Assembly (NCBI GenBank): GCA_035906255.1
Contig: JAMIFM010000023.1
Coordinates: 62,001 to 126,000, forward strand
Source of the DNA: SB11 sp035906255
GTDB taxonomy: Bacteria; Bacteroidota; Bacteroidia; UBA8524
Direction: 5' to 3'
Length of the DNA stretch: 64,000 nt
This document shows positions 53,040 to 61,685 of the stretch, one piece after another. Position numbers and translations under genes: made by a program. How positions within the stretch are numbered: the stretch's first letter is position 1; every line of letters begins with the position of its first letter. A model generated the notes under the pieces. It worked only from the letters and a program-made list of their open reading frames with translations. It searched no databases and was not told the DNA's origin.

Positions 53040-53066
53040 CCGCAGGTTAATCCCTGCGGTTTTTTT
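53040..53066 (+). terminator. rho-independent terminator
   Basis: Perfect 7-bp stem CCGCAGG / CCTGCGG with a 6-base loop and seven Ts, 129 bases past the stop of the 47-residue gene. Confidence 0.85.
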
Positions 53067-53110
53067 GTTTATAGCAATTAAAGAAGCTGGTTGAAGCGTT
53101 TTTGAAAAAA

Positions 53111-53144
53111 GAAGCGGGTTCGAGGTTAAACCCGAACCCGCTTC
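53111..53144 (-). terminator. rho-independent terminator
   Basis: Perfect 12-bp stem GAAGCGGGTTCG / CGAACCCGCTTC with an inner GGTT/AACC pairing, T-run on the minus strand, 20 bases past the stop of the large T9SS gene. Confidence 0.88.
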
Positions 53145-53163
53145 GTGCTTTAAGTGCTCCGGC

Positions 53164-56100
53164 TTATTTAACCACCTTCACGGCATATTTCTCAATGCCT
53201 GCTTCAATCACCACCTGATAAAAGCCTTGCGGCAATTGCTCAGTATTTGCTGTGGCAGCCAATGTATCAATCGGGGTTGGGTTAGTATATACATCCACAA
53301 CTTTACGTCCCAATACATCAACAATATATACTTTAACTGCCTGTTTCGAGCCCAGCACAAACGATACATCAATATTATTGCTAAACGGATTGGGCAGCAC
53401 CTTAACATTCTTTATGTTTTGAGGCAGGTTTATACCCACACCAATAATAGTTACGGTATCAGTGCCTGTACTACGGCAGCCTTGGTTGTCTACTACCTCC
53501 AGCAATACGGTGTATGTACCGCCAGTTACATATTGGTGCGTGGGCGAAAAATCTGTTTGAGTGCCCGTATTGTCGCCAAAGTTCCAACGGTATGTTGGAT
53601 ATCCCGATATGCTTGGGGTAAAGGTTACTTTCTTATCGGCTAAATAGGTTTTACTAAACGTAGCTGTTGGTTTTTCAAATACTCTAATGGCTTGGGTTGT
53701 ATCGTGCTTGCAGCCTTTATTGGTAGCAGCTGTCAACTTCAACGCATAAAAACCACCCATTGTAAACGTTTTTGCAGGTTGTGTTTGGGTTGATGTATCA
53801 CCTTGCCCTAACTCCCACAAATAAGTTAGCGTACCGTTTGAAACGGTACTGTTGTTAAATAACTTTGTTTGCAAAGGCGCGCAGCCTATGAGCGGGTTTA
53901 CACTAAATATTGCAACAGGTTGCGGATTCACTTGCACGGTTTTACTAATACTATCAGAACAGCCTGCTGTACTTACCGCTTTTAGTTTTACGTTATAAGT
54001 GCCCTCTGATGCGTAGCTGTGTTGTACACTGCCTGATTGTACGGTTGAATTTCCATCGCCCCATTGTAATTCATACGAAACTATTGTACCCGCTGATGGC
54101 GATGAGGTATTAGTTACTGTGAAAATATTGCCCTTTAAACACAATGAAGGGGTATCAAGAACAAACGCTGTGTTTAATGCGCTGTTTGAGGGGTTAACTA
54201 CTTTTGATATTGAATCGGTACAGCCTGTTGCTGTTTTGGCAATTAACCAAACGGTATAAGCTCCGGCTGTAGAATATGTTTTGTAGGGGTGGGTTGTTGT
54301 TGCAGTGGTGTTATCGCCGAACTTCCAAGTATAGGTTAGCGGACTTGCACCTGCTATGCTTGAAATGTTGGTGAAGTTAAACGCCCTGCTTACCGAACAC
54401 GAAAGGGTATCGCGCACTATAAAGCCGGCTGTGGGTTTGGCTGCTACCCATACCAATGAGTCTTTTTGGTAAGCTGTGCTACCGTTAATGGCAGCAGTTA
54501 CTTTATTAAACCCTGTGCTTGCATACACTACCTTAAACGTTCCGTTTCCACTGGCAGTTTGCGGAGTAGCACCCGCTCCGAAATCCCAAACAAGTGTATT
54601 TATTTTTCCTGTTGATGATGTTGTATATACTACCGTATCGCCAAAGCAAAGAGTATCGTTAGCTACGGTTAAGTTTACGGTGGGCGCATCAAAATACACG
54701 TTGTAATCTTCGGATTGACCATAGCCTAATGTAGGGCAATCAGGAGAGCCAATAGTACCGTAGTCTGAAATTACACGCATACGCAACAGTTTATTGGCTA
54801 CTGCTGTTTTTGGGGTGGTAAAATTGGTGCTGTGGTTGGTACGCTGCGAAGGGCCTGCAAATATTTGCTCGCCAAAATCTTTAAAATCCCCGTCGTTGTT
54901 ATAATCAATAAACGCTTTTACCGATTCGTCGTTGTAAGCACCTGTGGTAACGTACAACGTATAGCTACTATCGTGTTTCAATCGGATAATCTGCTGGCAG
55001 GTATAATCCTCATAGCTGCCGTTTTGGTCAAAACCGTTGCTGCTGTTATCTACGTTAGCCAATCGCACATTGTGTACCCCGATACCAAAACCCGTTGCCC
55101 CTGTTGTATTGGTTATGCAAGTACGTTTGGCTGTATCGTACACATAGATATAGTTTGAACGAACTACCGTATCGCTGCCGTTGGCATTTTGAGCAATTAA
55201 AGTTACCGAGAAATTACCCCCCGTATTTAACCGCACTGTAATGGTTTCAGAGGTGTCGGTAGTTCCGTTAAGATAAGAAACATTAGCAGGTGAAAACTGC
55301 CACTTTAGTTTTGTAGGAATGTACCCCGTATTGTCATCTAACGTAATGATTGAGTTTACACACATTTCCCTGCGGTCGGCACTAAAATCGGCTACAGGTT
55401 TTTTAGTACCGTCAGTATATAAATCGGTTTCCCACATCCCACGTCCGTACGTTGATGCCCGTAGTTTTGAGTTGGTAGGATTGGGGATGTTGTAGTATAT
55501 CTCCAACTCGGTTACGTTGGTTGATAAGGGTAATCCCTTAAAAAAGTACACCCAATTAGCCATCGTAGTAAAATTGCGGTAATATACCCCCGCATCAGTA
55601 CCTACGTACACTTCTTCTTGGCTTTTTGAAGTATCAACCACAATGGTATTAATGGTAAGATTGGGAATATTAGCTGTAACATCTGCCCAAGTATCGCCTT
55701 TATTGTCTGAACGGTAAATTGCCTTACCCATGCCTATATACACCCTGTTACTACTGTATTTGCCTGTTTCTATGCAACGAGGTGTAGCACCGCCCACCGG
55801 CAGCTTTGAGGTTAAGTTAGTCCAAGTGGGTGTGGTAGCATTGGGGTTATCACACCTGAAGAATTTATTATCGCCTCGCGACATATACAAAATATCAGGA
55901 TTGGTGCTGTGTTGCTCAAGCGCAGTAATGTTTTCAGCATTGCTGCCTGCAAGGTTGTCCGATATTTTAGTCCATGTAATATTCGCTATATCGTCTTTAC
56001 CGTTGGTAGTGCGCCATACATTTTTGTAGCCTGCAAAAAACGCAGCAGGATTTGTATTGTGCTGTATCATCGGGGTTACCCAGCCCCCTTCTTCGGTAAT

Positions 56101-57774
56101 ACCCAACTTATCTTTCGCGGCAAATGTACCTTCCGACCGTCCGTCCTTATAACGCACAAAATCACCGTAATACAACGACCCTATCATAATATCCTCGTCA
56201 GAATAATCCACCACGCAATCCATACCGTCGCCACCGCGTATGGTGCGCCATTCACCGTCAAAATATGCCGTCCCGTTATCCTGATACCCGTGAATGTATT
56301 TTTTGCGGCTTTGTGCGCTTTGCCCGTGACGGTATATTTGAGCAATAGCCATCCCGCTCGAAATATCACGCCAATCTTTAGCCCCGTTGCGGTTGTAATA
56401 TACACCGCCATCATTCCCCACAAACAAACGTCCGTTTACAGGTGAATAACCGAATACGTGCTGGTCGGCGTGCATATCATCCCCGCCACCGCTACCCGTC
56501 CAATGGGCATTTATCACCCAGTTAGTTCCGCCATCGGTTGATTTAAATACATTTATCCCCCCCGCATACACAATATCTTTGTTGTTGGGGTCAACAGCAA
56601 TACACAGGTCATACCATCCCTGCCCTATTGTTCCGCTGCCGTCGGCAGCATAGCCCATAATATTAGGCGAAGTAGAGCGGGTGCTAAAGTTTACCCCGCT
56701 GTTGGTAGAACGGTATAGCCCTTTAAAAATGCTGTTCTCAGTCAATAAAAAATATACATAATCGGGTGCATTATCACTAACCCCTATCACCCCGCGATGT
56801 CCTGTCGGCAAACCGCTGGTAACCATCGTCCACGAGCTTCCCCCATCGGTTGAGCGGTAAAAATTCCCTCCTTCGGTAGCATACACAACGGTATAATCTC
56901 CGGGTTTAAATGCCGCATCTTTAAAATTGGCTGTTGATGAGGTTTTAGTCCATGTATTTCCCCCGTTGGTGGTTTTATACATTCCGTTATTGGTAGCGGC
57001 AATCAGTGTATTGGGAGAATTGGGATGGATTAATAGTTTGCCTACAGTACGGCTGCCCATGCCTGTATTGGCAAGGTACCAGCTTTCGCCCCCATCGCTG
57101 CTTTTTAATACTCCATAGCCATAAGAATCACCGCCGTCCCTATCGCCTGTACCTATGTATATTGTGTTTGGGTTTGAGGGGTTAACTGCAATAGCTGAAA
57201 CCCCTAATGAGGGTAAACTATCGGTAGTGGTGCGCCATGTTTGGCCATAGTTTTTGGTAATCCAAAAACCACCCGCAGGTGCTCCTGCATAAATAATAGT
57301 GCTGTCTGTAGGGTGAAAAGCAATGGCGTTTACCCTGCCCAATCCGTTGGGTTGCCCGCTTACGTTGTTGGGTAACAATATAGGGCCAAGGGGTTTCCAG
57401 TTTCCCTCATTGCCTTTGTATTGTATATCGCTTTCACCTTTTTGCTCAAAAGGATTGATGTTTATCTCTTCTTTTAGCCCGTAAAAACTTGCCCATACAT
57501 CGTTTGCCGCAGGGATATTACCGTTACTATCCAGTCGGTATTGCCAATAATATTCCCACCGTTTAAAAGGCTTCCAGCCGCAACCCTTCACTACCTTACG
57601 GTGTTGCCAGTATAGGTTAAATGCACGTTGGGTGGCGGCAAAATTCACCCCGGGACGTTGCATCATTTCTATCCAATAAGGGTAGTTGGCGGTATCATTG
57701 GTAATGTTTTGGGCTTTAAGGCTAAGGCTTAAACCTGCTAAAAACAGTGAGAGGGCTAAAAATAAATAACGCAT
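53164..57774 (-). CDS. giant secreted BNR/PKD protein with T9SS sorting domain
   Basis: A 1536-residue secreted protein. Signal peptide MRYLFLALSLFLAGLSLSLK-AQ. The first half is built of BNR/sortilin-type beta-propeller strands (SSDGGESWYLAN, TTNGGNTWTK, STDGGSSWTM, STDGGTNWVI, SDNKGDTWADV). A PKD-like unit (KPVADFSADRREM), a GEVED-type domain (HDSSYTLYVTTGAYNDESVK, then GQSEDYNVYF) and four further PKD-type domains (GATPQTASGNGTFKVVYAST, WKFGDNTTATTTHPYKTYST, WGDGNSTVQSGSVQHSYASE, WNFGDNTGTQTDFSPTHQYV) follow. The C-terminus is a T9SS type A sorting domain (VKVLPNPFSNNIDVSF, LGRKVVD, LPQGFYQVVI). Probably a surface adhesin or enzyme carrier; no catalytic motif is visible. Confidence 0.87.
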   Translation of the reverse strand: MRYLFLALSLFLAGLSLSLKAQNITNDTANYPYWIEMMQRPGVNFAATQRAFNLYWQHRKVVKGCGWKPFKRWEYYWQYRLDSNGNIPAANDVWASFYGLKEEININPFEQKGESDIQYKGNEGNWKPLGPILLPNNVSGQPNGLGRVNAIAFHPTDSTIIYAGAPAGGFWITKNYGQTWRTTTDSLPSLGVSAIAVNPSNPNTIYIGTGDRDGGDSYGYGVLKSSDGGESWYLANTGMGSRTVGKLLIHPNSPNTLIAATNNGMYKTTNGGNTWTKTSSTANFKDAAFKPGDYTVVYATEGGNFYRSTDGGSSWTMVTSGLPTGHRGVIGVSDNAPDYVYFLLTENSIFKGLYRSTNSGVNFSTRSTSPNIMGYAADGSGTIGQGWYDLCIAVDPNNKDIVYAGGINVFKSTDGGTNWVINAHWTGSGGGDDMHADQHVFGYSPVNGRLFVGNDGGVYYNRNGAKDWRDISSGMAIAQIYRHGQSAQSRKKYIHGYQDNGTAYFDGEWRTIRGGDGMDCVVDYSDEDIMIGSLYYGDFVRYKDGRSEGTFAAKDKLGITEEGGWVTPMIQHNTNPAAFFAGYKNVWRTTNGKDDIANITWTKISDNLAGSNAENITALEQHSTNPDILYMSRGDNKFFRCDNPNATTPTWTNLTSKLPVGGATPRCIETGKYSSNRVYIGMGKAIYRSDNKGDTWADVTANIPNLTINTIVVDTSKSQEEVYVGTDAGVYYRNFTTMANWVYFFKGLPLSTNVTELEIYYNIPNPTNSKLRASTYGRGMWETDLYTDGTKKPVADFSADRREMCVNSIITLDDNTGYIPTKLKWQFSPANVSYLNGTTDTSETITVRLNTGGNFSVTLIAQNANGSDTVVRSNYIYVYDTAKRTCITNTTGATGFGIGVHNVRLANVDNSSNGFDQNGSYEDYTCQQIIRLKHDSSYTLYVTTGAYNDESVKAFIDYNNDGDFKDFGEQIFAGPSQRTNHSTNFTTPKTAVANKLLRMRVISDYGTIGSPDCPTLGYGQSEDYNVYFDAPTVNLTVANDTLCFGDTVVYTTSSTGKINTLVWDFGAGATPQTASGNGTFKVVYASTGFNKVTAAINGSTAYQKDSLVWVAAKPTAGFIVRDTLSCSVSRAFNFTNISSIAGASPLTYTWKFGDNTTATTTHPYKTYSTAGAYTVWLIAKTATGCTDSISKVVNPSNSALNTAFVLDTPSLCLKGNIFTVTNTSSPSAGTIVSYELQWGDGNSTVQSGSVQHSYASEGTYNVKLKAVSTAGCSDSISKTVQVNPQPVAIFSVNPLIGCAPLQTKLFNNSTVSNGTLTYLWELGQGDTSTQTQPAKTFTMGGFYALKLTAATNKGCKHDTTQAIRVFEKPTATFSKTYLADKKVTFTPSISGYPTYRWNFGDNTGTQTDFSPTHQYVTGGTYTVLLEVVDNQGCRSTGTDTVTIIGVGINLPQNIKNVKVLPNPFSNNIDVSFVLGSKQAVKVYIVDVLGRKVVDVYTNPTPIDTLAATANTEQLPQGFYQVVIEAGIEKYAVKVVK

Positions 57775-57834
57775 AGGTAAGTTGATACTGCAAGATACCC
57801 AAAAATTTGAGTTTTTGCAGCCAATCAGCGGGAC

Positions 57835-58797
57835 TTATACCTCATCTATACCCATGCTTATAAAAGGATATTGCTGCTTAAATGCCTGTACTTTTGATTG
57901 ACGGGCAGCCACAAATTTTTGGTGTTGCGTTGTATCTGTATGGAAAGGGCGATGGGCAGCATCGGTCAATAATTGCTTCACCTGCGGGTAAATCAGTTGA
58001 GCCTCGCTATCAAAAGCCGCTTTCACAAAGGCATCCCAAACGTATTCAATTGCTTGGCTATTAGGATGCACCATATCGGTCTCAAAAAAACGGTAATCGC
58101 GTAAATCGTCCATCACCAATTCGTAGGCGGGAAAGTAATGTACATTCCCATAACTTTCAAAAAGATTGTGCACAGCTTCAATTAAACGGGCTTTACTACG
58201 GTTATTCTCAACCAAACCGTCGCGAATGTAGCGCACAGGGCTAACGGTAAGCAGGATGTTTAATTGTGGGTTGGTTGCTTGTAATAACTCAATCAGTTTA
58301 TCCCATTCGGTTATAATTTCCGCAGAACTTAGCAGCTCTTTATCAAACTCTTTGTTGGGATATTTGTGGCAATTGGCTACTAACTGCCCATTGCTTTTAA
58401 GGTGGTATGCATGCGCCGACCCAAAGGTTACTATCAGCCAATGCCCTTTTTGCAAAAACTGCCGAGCGGTTTGCTGTTGTTCGTTTATTTCTGTAATGCA
58501 GGCGTTTTTATCGGGATGGGAGAAACGGCCGTGATGGTTCCAGCTTGCCCATAAATCGTTATGATAAAAAAGCTCTTCGGCTTGGTACGGCTTGCCCTCT
58601 AAAGCCCTGTGCAGGGTTTGGGCAAGGCTTACAGGGTTGTATAAAATACCGTTGGGGTTTTGCAGCACATTGAAACGGTAGTGGTGTAGCAGGTTGCCTA
58701 TGTTTTCAGCAAAGCAACTGCCTACCAATAGCAATTGTTGCTTGTAGTTTATTTTTTGAGGCAGCCCTTGGGGCTGAAATGCAAGCCTGAAATCCAC
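57835..58797 (-). CDS. GSCFA domain protein (SGNH-like)
   Basis: A 320-residue protein with the GSCFA signature: LLVGSCFAENIGNLLHHYRF, LYNPVSLAQTLHRA, HKYPNKEFDKELLSSAEIIT, LLTVSPVRYIRDGLVENNRS, VHYFPAYELVMDDLRDYRFF, ETDMVHPNSQAIEYVWD. This is the GDSL/SGNH-like fold with Ser in GSCFA and a His in D-x-V-H-P. Start codon GTG; a -7 motif TACCTTTG is 4 bases before it. Function unknown; an esterase or acetyltransferase role has been suggested only from fold. Confidence 0.88.
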   Translation of the reverse strand: MDFRLAFQPQGLPQKINYKQQLLLVGSCFAENIGNLLHHYRFNVLQNPNGILYNPVSLAQTLHRALEGKPYQAEELFYHNDLWASWNHHGRFSHPDKNACITEINEQQQTARQFLQKGHWLIVTFGSAHAYHLKSNGQLVANCHKYPNKEFDKELLSSAEIITEWDKLIELLQATNPQLNILLTVSPVRYIRDGLVENNRSKARLIEAVHNLFESYGNVHYFPAYELVMDDLRDYRFFETDMVHPNSQAIEYVWDAFVKAAFDSEAQLIYPQVKQLLTDAAHRPFHTDTTQHQKFVAARQSKVQAFKQQYPFISMGIDEV

Positions 58798-58801
58798 ACG
58801 G

Positions 58802-58809
58802 CAAAGGTA
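58802..58809 (-). promoter_or_regulatory. -7 promoter element TACCTTTG abutting the GSCFA start
   Basis: Exact TAnnTTTG on the minus strand only 4 bases before the GTG at 58797. If this is the promoter, the transcript would be leaderless. Confidence 0.45.
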
Positions 58810-58861
58810 ATGCTCTTTTAATTTGAATTATTTACGGACTCTCAAGCATTATCTTAGTGGT

Positions 58862-59257
58862 ATGAAATTGCTTTATACTTTATTGTTTGCTACGTTAACC
58901 TCTCCTCTGTTCTCACAAAACGTTCAAAATACCGATACGATACACTGCCCTGCGGGTGTTGAAAATGTGTATAGCCGACCGTTGTATAGTGATAGTTTGT
59001 GCAGCAGCTTTGTAATTTTTATTAAAAAAGAGGTGAAACTGCACAAACACCTGTACCATACTGAACACGTTACGGTGCTTGAGGGTGAGGCAACGATGAT
59101 ACTTGGCGAAAAAGTTTTTACAGTTAAAAAGGGTGATTTTATTTTTATTCCTAAGAATACTCCGCACAAGGTGGTAACTACTTCAAAAGTACCGTTGAAG
59201 GTGATTTCTATGCAAGCTCCTTACTTTGACGGAACTGACCGTGTATTGTTGGAGTAA
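58862..59257 (+). CDS. secreted cupin-domain protein
   Basis: A 131-residue protein with a signal peptide (MKLLYTLLFATLTSPLFS-QN) and one cupin_2 barrel: KLHKHLYHTEHVTVLEGEAT (metal-binding His and Glu) and FIFIPKNTPHKVVTTSKVPL. The longer frame starting at 58823 is not used because it would push the signal peptide inward. Probably a periplasmic sugar- or small-ligand-binding cupin; ligand unknown. Confidence 0.83.
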   Translation: MKLLYTLLFATLTSPLFSQNVQNTDTIHCPAGVENVYSRPLYSDSLCSSFVIFIKKEVKLHKHLYHTEHVTVLEGEATMILGEKVFTVKKGDFIFIPKNTPHKVVTTSKVPLKVISMQAPYFDGTDRVLLE

Positions 59258-59887
59258 CTAAAACAGGTTTCTTTTCACCAAAATATCAAATTGGGCAACA
59301 TTCTGCAACCGATCAATTGGTGTTGATGCAAACATTGAGTACGGAGATGCTGACATTGTAAGTTTAAGTTGTGCTTTTGCACCTGCCGACCATTGATTTG
59401 ATAGGCGGTAATATCCCTCAACTCCATAGTTTCCGGATACAGTTGAATAGTTTGTTGATGAGGGGACTGTTAAACGTCCTTCCACACCTGAATATGTTAT
59501 TGTTTCGTAATAAATATGGTTGATTGAAAGTCCCGCCAGAATATTCAAACTATACTTTCGTGGTTTGGCAACTGCTTTTAAAGCAATCAGCATTGGAAAT
59601 TCAGTTGCATAGCCTTTTACTGATTTCTCCGTAGTTCTAAATCCGCACGATTCACAGCTAATGTTATCTAATAACTGTTGTTGGAATTTTGAGTATTGTG
59701 CAATGGCCTGAAAATCGAATGTTTTATTAAGCCGTATTGAAAATCCTGCCGATGCATTTGCCATAAAACTTGCTTTTGCATGAGTTGAAACGGCTCTATT
59801 AATACCCCCGCCCGTAAAAAAACTCAAACGTTGTGCATTGATAGTTAGCGATACAAAAAGCATCACCAAAAAAGATGTTGTTTTCAT
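59258..59887 (-). CDS. outer membrane beta-barrel protein
   Basis: A 209-residue protein with a signal peptide (MKTTSFLVMLFVSLTIN-AQ) and an alternating beta-strand pattern typical of OmpA/PorT-like small barrels in Bacteroidota (SFFTGGGINRAVSTHAKASF, DFQAIAQYSKFQQQL, EFPMLIALKAVAKPRKYSLN, GVEGYYRLSNQWSAGAKAQL). It ends LVKRNLF with a C-terminal Phe. The start is placed at 59887, where a standard signal peptide begins. Its stop abuts the cupin stop. Confidence 0.8.
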   Translation of the reverse strand: MKTTSFLVMLFVSLTINAQRLSFFTGGGINRAVSTHAKASFMANASAGFSIRLNKTFDFQAIAQYSKFQQQLLDNISCESCGFRTTEKSVKGYATEFPMLIALKAVAKPRKYSLNILAGLSINHIYYETITYSGVEGRLTVPSSTNYSTVSGNYGVEGYYRLSNQWSAGAKAQLKLTMSASPYSMFASTPIDRLQNVAQFDILVKRNLF

Positions 59888-59951
59888 AGTATTATAAAAG
59901 TAACGATAAAAAACTAAGTTCAGTATCGGCACACTTTCTAAATAAACATAA

Positions 59952-59979
59952 AACCCCGATAGCTTTTGCCACCGGGGTT
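59952..59979 (-). terminator. rho-independent terminator
   Basis: 7-bp stem AACCCCG / CGGGGTT, followed on the minus strand by TTTT, 27 bases past the stop of the gene at 60007. Confidence 0.7.
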
Positions 59980-60006
59980 CATTGGTTTATAGGTAGGTTA
60001 TGAAGG

Positions 60007-61530
60007 TTATTCAAATACTACTTTGCCGTAGGCAGCACCGTTTTCAAGCACGGCACGCACCATGTAAACACCGGCGGGCAAATCATTGCGACCAATGGTT
60101 ACGCGGCTGTCGTTAAGGTTTGTTTCAGTGGCAACCAATTGTCCGCTAAGGTTATACACTTCAACGGTTTTAATGGCACCTGCACCAAAGTATAAAGTAA
60201 CTGATGATGAAGCAGGGTTAGGATATACCTCAACTTTTTTGCTTACATCAACACCTTTAATGCTGTTGGTTTTCTTAGCAGGGCAACCTGCCAATCCCAA
60301 AGCACAAACCATACGGGGGTTAATAAAGCCTATTACGGTATCCATATATGCTTTGCCTTTAGCAGCACTCATACCGGGGTTGGTAAGCATTGACACATTG
60401 TGTGCGTTTACACCCATTGGTCCCATTCCTTTAATGGTGGTGCTATCCCACCATTCCCAAGGTGAGCCTTGGTTCAAGAATTGTTGAGGGGCTTGTGGCA
60501 AAATCAACGGATATAGGGCTTGGAAACCTTCGTTCATTGATTCGGCACGGGTGGTAAATACATCGTTGTATTGACGGTCGTTGATAATATCGTTATTACC
60601 CAATTTTTGGCTGATACGGATGGTCTCACGGCTACCGCAAGCGTTGTTTATAACCGTAGCGCCTGTTGTTGGCACAATTACGTTGCTAAAACTGTAAGGA
60701 GCATAAGGGTCTAATTTGCAGTGTACTGAAGCAATAGGCACTTCGCCTGCTTCAATCCAAGATGAATCACCCATTGCACCACCGTAGTTAAATACAAAAT
60801 CTACATCGGTAGATACGTTTGCATCGCCGGGGATGTTTAATTGGGGAATACCGCCCAAGCCCAACCAATCACCCATCATAGTTGTATTAACCATTGGCGA
60901 GGTATTAGGCCAGCTGAATTTTTCTAATTCAATTTCGCTTTGTTTGTTTACCGCAGCGTATGCAAGAGCAACATATCCTCCTGTACCTTGTCCGCCGATA
61001 GCTATACGGTCGGTATCAATTTTGTACATTGATGAGTTTGAACGGAAGAAACGCACCGCGTTGCGGGTATCTTGTACAGCACGGTAAGTGGCTTGCAACA
61101 ATAGTGATGTTGCGGTATCGCTGTTTGTAGTGGTTGGGTTCCAGCCCAAACGGTAGCTAACGGCTACGGCTACATACCCTCTTTGAGCAAGGCGGGTACA
61201 ATAGTTTACAATAGAACTATCTGCGCGGTTGCCTGTGGTTTGCTGGTTGATTAATGCAGGTAAAAAACTACCTGTGTGCAGCAATATAACCAACGGGCGT
61301 TTAGTAGCGGTATCGGCAGTTGGTTCATACACATCGCATTGCAACCCGATTTTTACCAATGGCGGCGGAACTGCGGGTAGTGCAGGCCACGACATATTTG
61401 AATCGTACACCACGTTTTTGGTTACGGTAACATCGGTATAAACTTCTGAAAGATAACGCTGTGCATTGGCCGAAATGGCACTGCAAAGACAAAGGCAAAG
61501 TGTGACAATAGGGAGTAAAATTTTCTTCAT
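60007..61530 (-). CDS. secreted alpha/beta-hydrolase-like protein with T9SS sorting domain
   Basis: A 507-residue protein. Signal peptide MKKILLPIVTLCLCLCSAIS-ANAQ. Residues 60-420 form an alpha/beta-hydrolase: RPLVILLHTGSF (oxyanion region), VAVSYRLGW, and the nucleophile elbow RIAIGGQGTGG (179-185), where the Ser of G-x-S-x-G is Gly-182. The C-terminus is a T9SS type A domain (VEVYPNPASSSVTLYFG, LPAGVYMVRAVLENG). It lacks the usual serine, so it may be a binding protein or use another residue. It is followed by a terminator. Confidence 0.82.
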   Translation of the reverse strand: MKKILLPIVTLCLCLCSAISANAQRYLSEVYTDVTVTKNVVYDSNMSWPALPAVPPPLVKIGLQCDVYEPTADTATKRPLVILLHTGSFLPALINQQTTGNRADSSIVNYCTRLAQRGYVAVAVSYRLGWNPTTTNSDTATSLLLQATYRAVQDTRNAVRFFRSNSSMYKIDTDRIAIGGQGTGGYVALAYAAVNKQSEIELEKFSWPNTSPMVNTTMMGDWLGLGGIPQLNIPGDANVSTDVDFVFNYGGAMGDSSWIEAGEVPIASVHCKLDPYAPYSFSNVIVPTTGATVINNACGSRETIRISQKLGNNDIINDRQYNDVFTTRAESMNEGFQALYPLILPQAPQQFLNQGSPWEWWDSTTIKGMGPMGVNAHNVSMLTNPGMSAAKGKAYMDTVIGFINPRMVCALGLAGCPAKKTNSIKGVDVSKKVEVYPNPASSSVTLYFGAGAIKTVEVYNLSGQLVATETNLNDSRVTIGRNDLPAGVYMVRAVLENGAAYGKVVFE

Positions 61531-61630
61531 AGCAAGCTAATGTTTACAGTATAATGTTTATGCAAAATACAAAATAGCCGCAGTAAAAAAAGTGATTTTT
61601 ATTTCTTGCTTAAATTATTCTTATAAAAAA

Positions 61631-61660
61631 CGACCCCAAGGCACAATTGCCTTGGGGTCG
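61631..61660 (-). terminator. rho-independent terminator
   Basis: Perfect 12-bp stem CGACCCCAAGGC / GCCTTGGGGTCG with a 6-base loop and a T-run on the minus strand, 26 bases after the CTP synthase stop. Confidence 0.88.
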
Positions 61661-61685
61661 CATATAAAAAAATCATTATTTACGA

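Noticed and set aside
53111..53144. tRNA T-arm-like GGGTTCGAG
   Set aside because: It is part of a perfect 12-bp terminator hairpin; no cloverleaf can be built around it.
55909..56445. 178-residue plus-strand frame inside the large T9SS gene
   Set aside because: Antisense of BNR-type strands; no own start signals.
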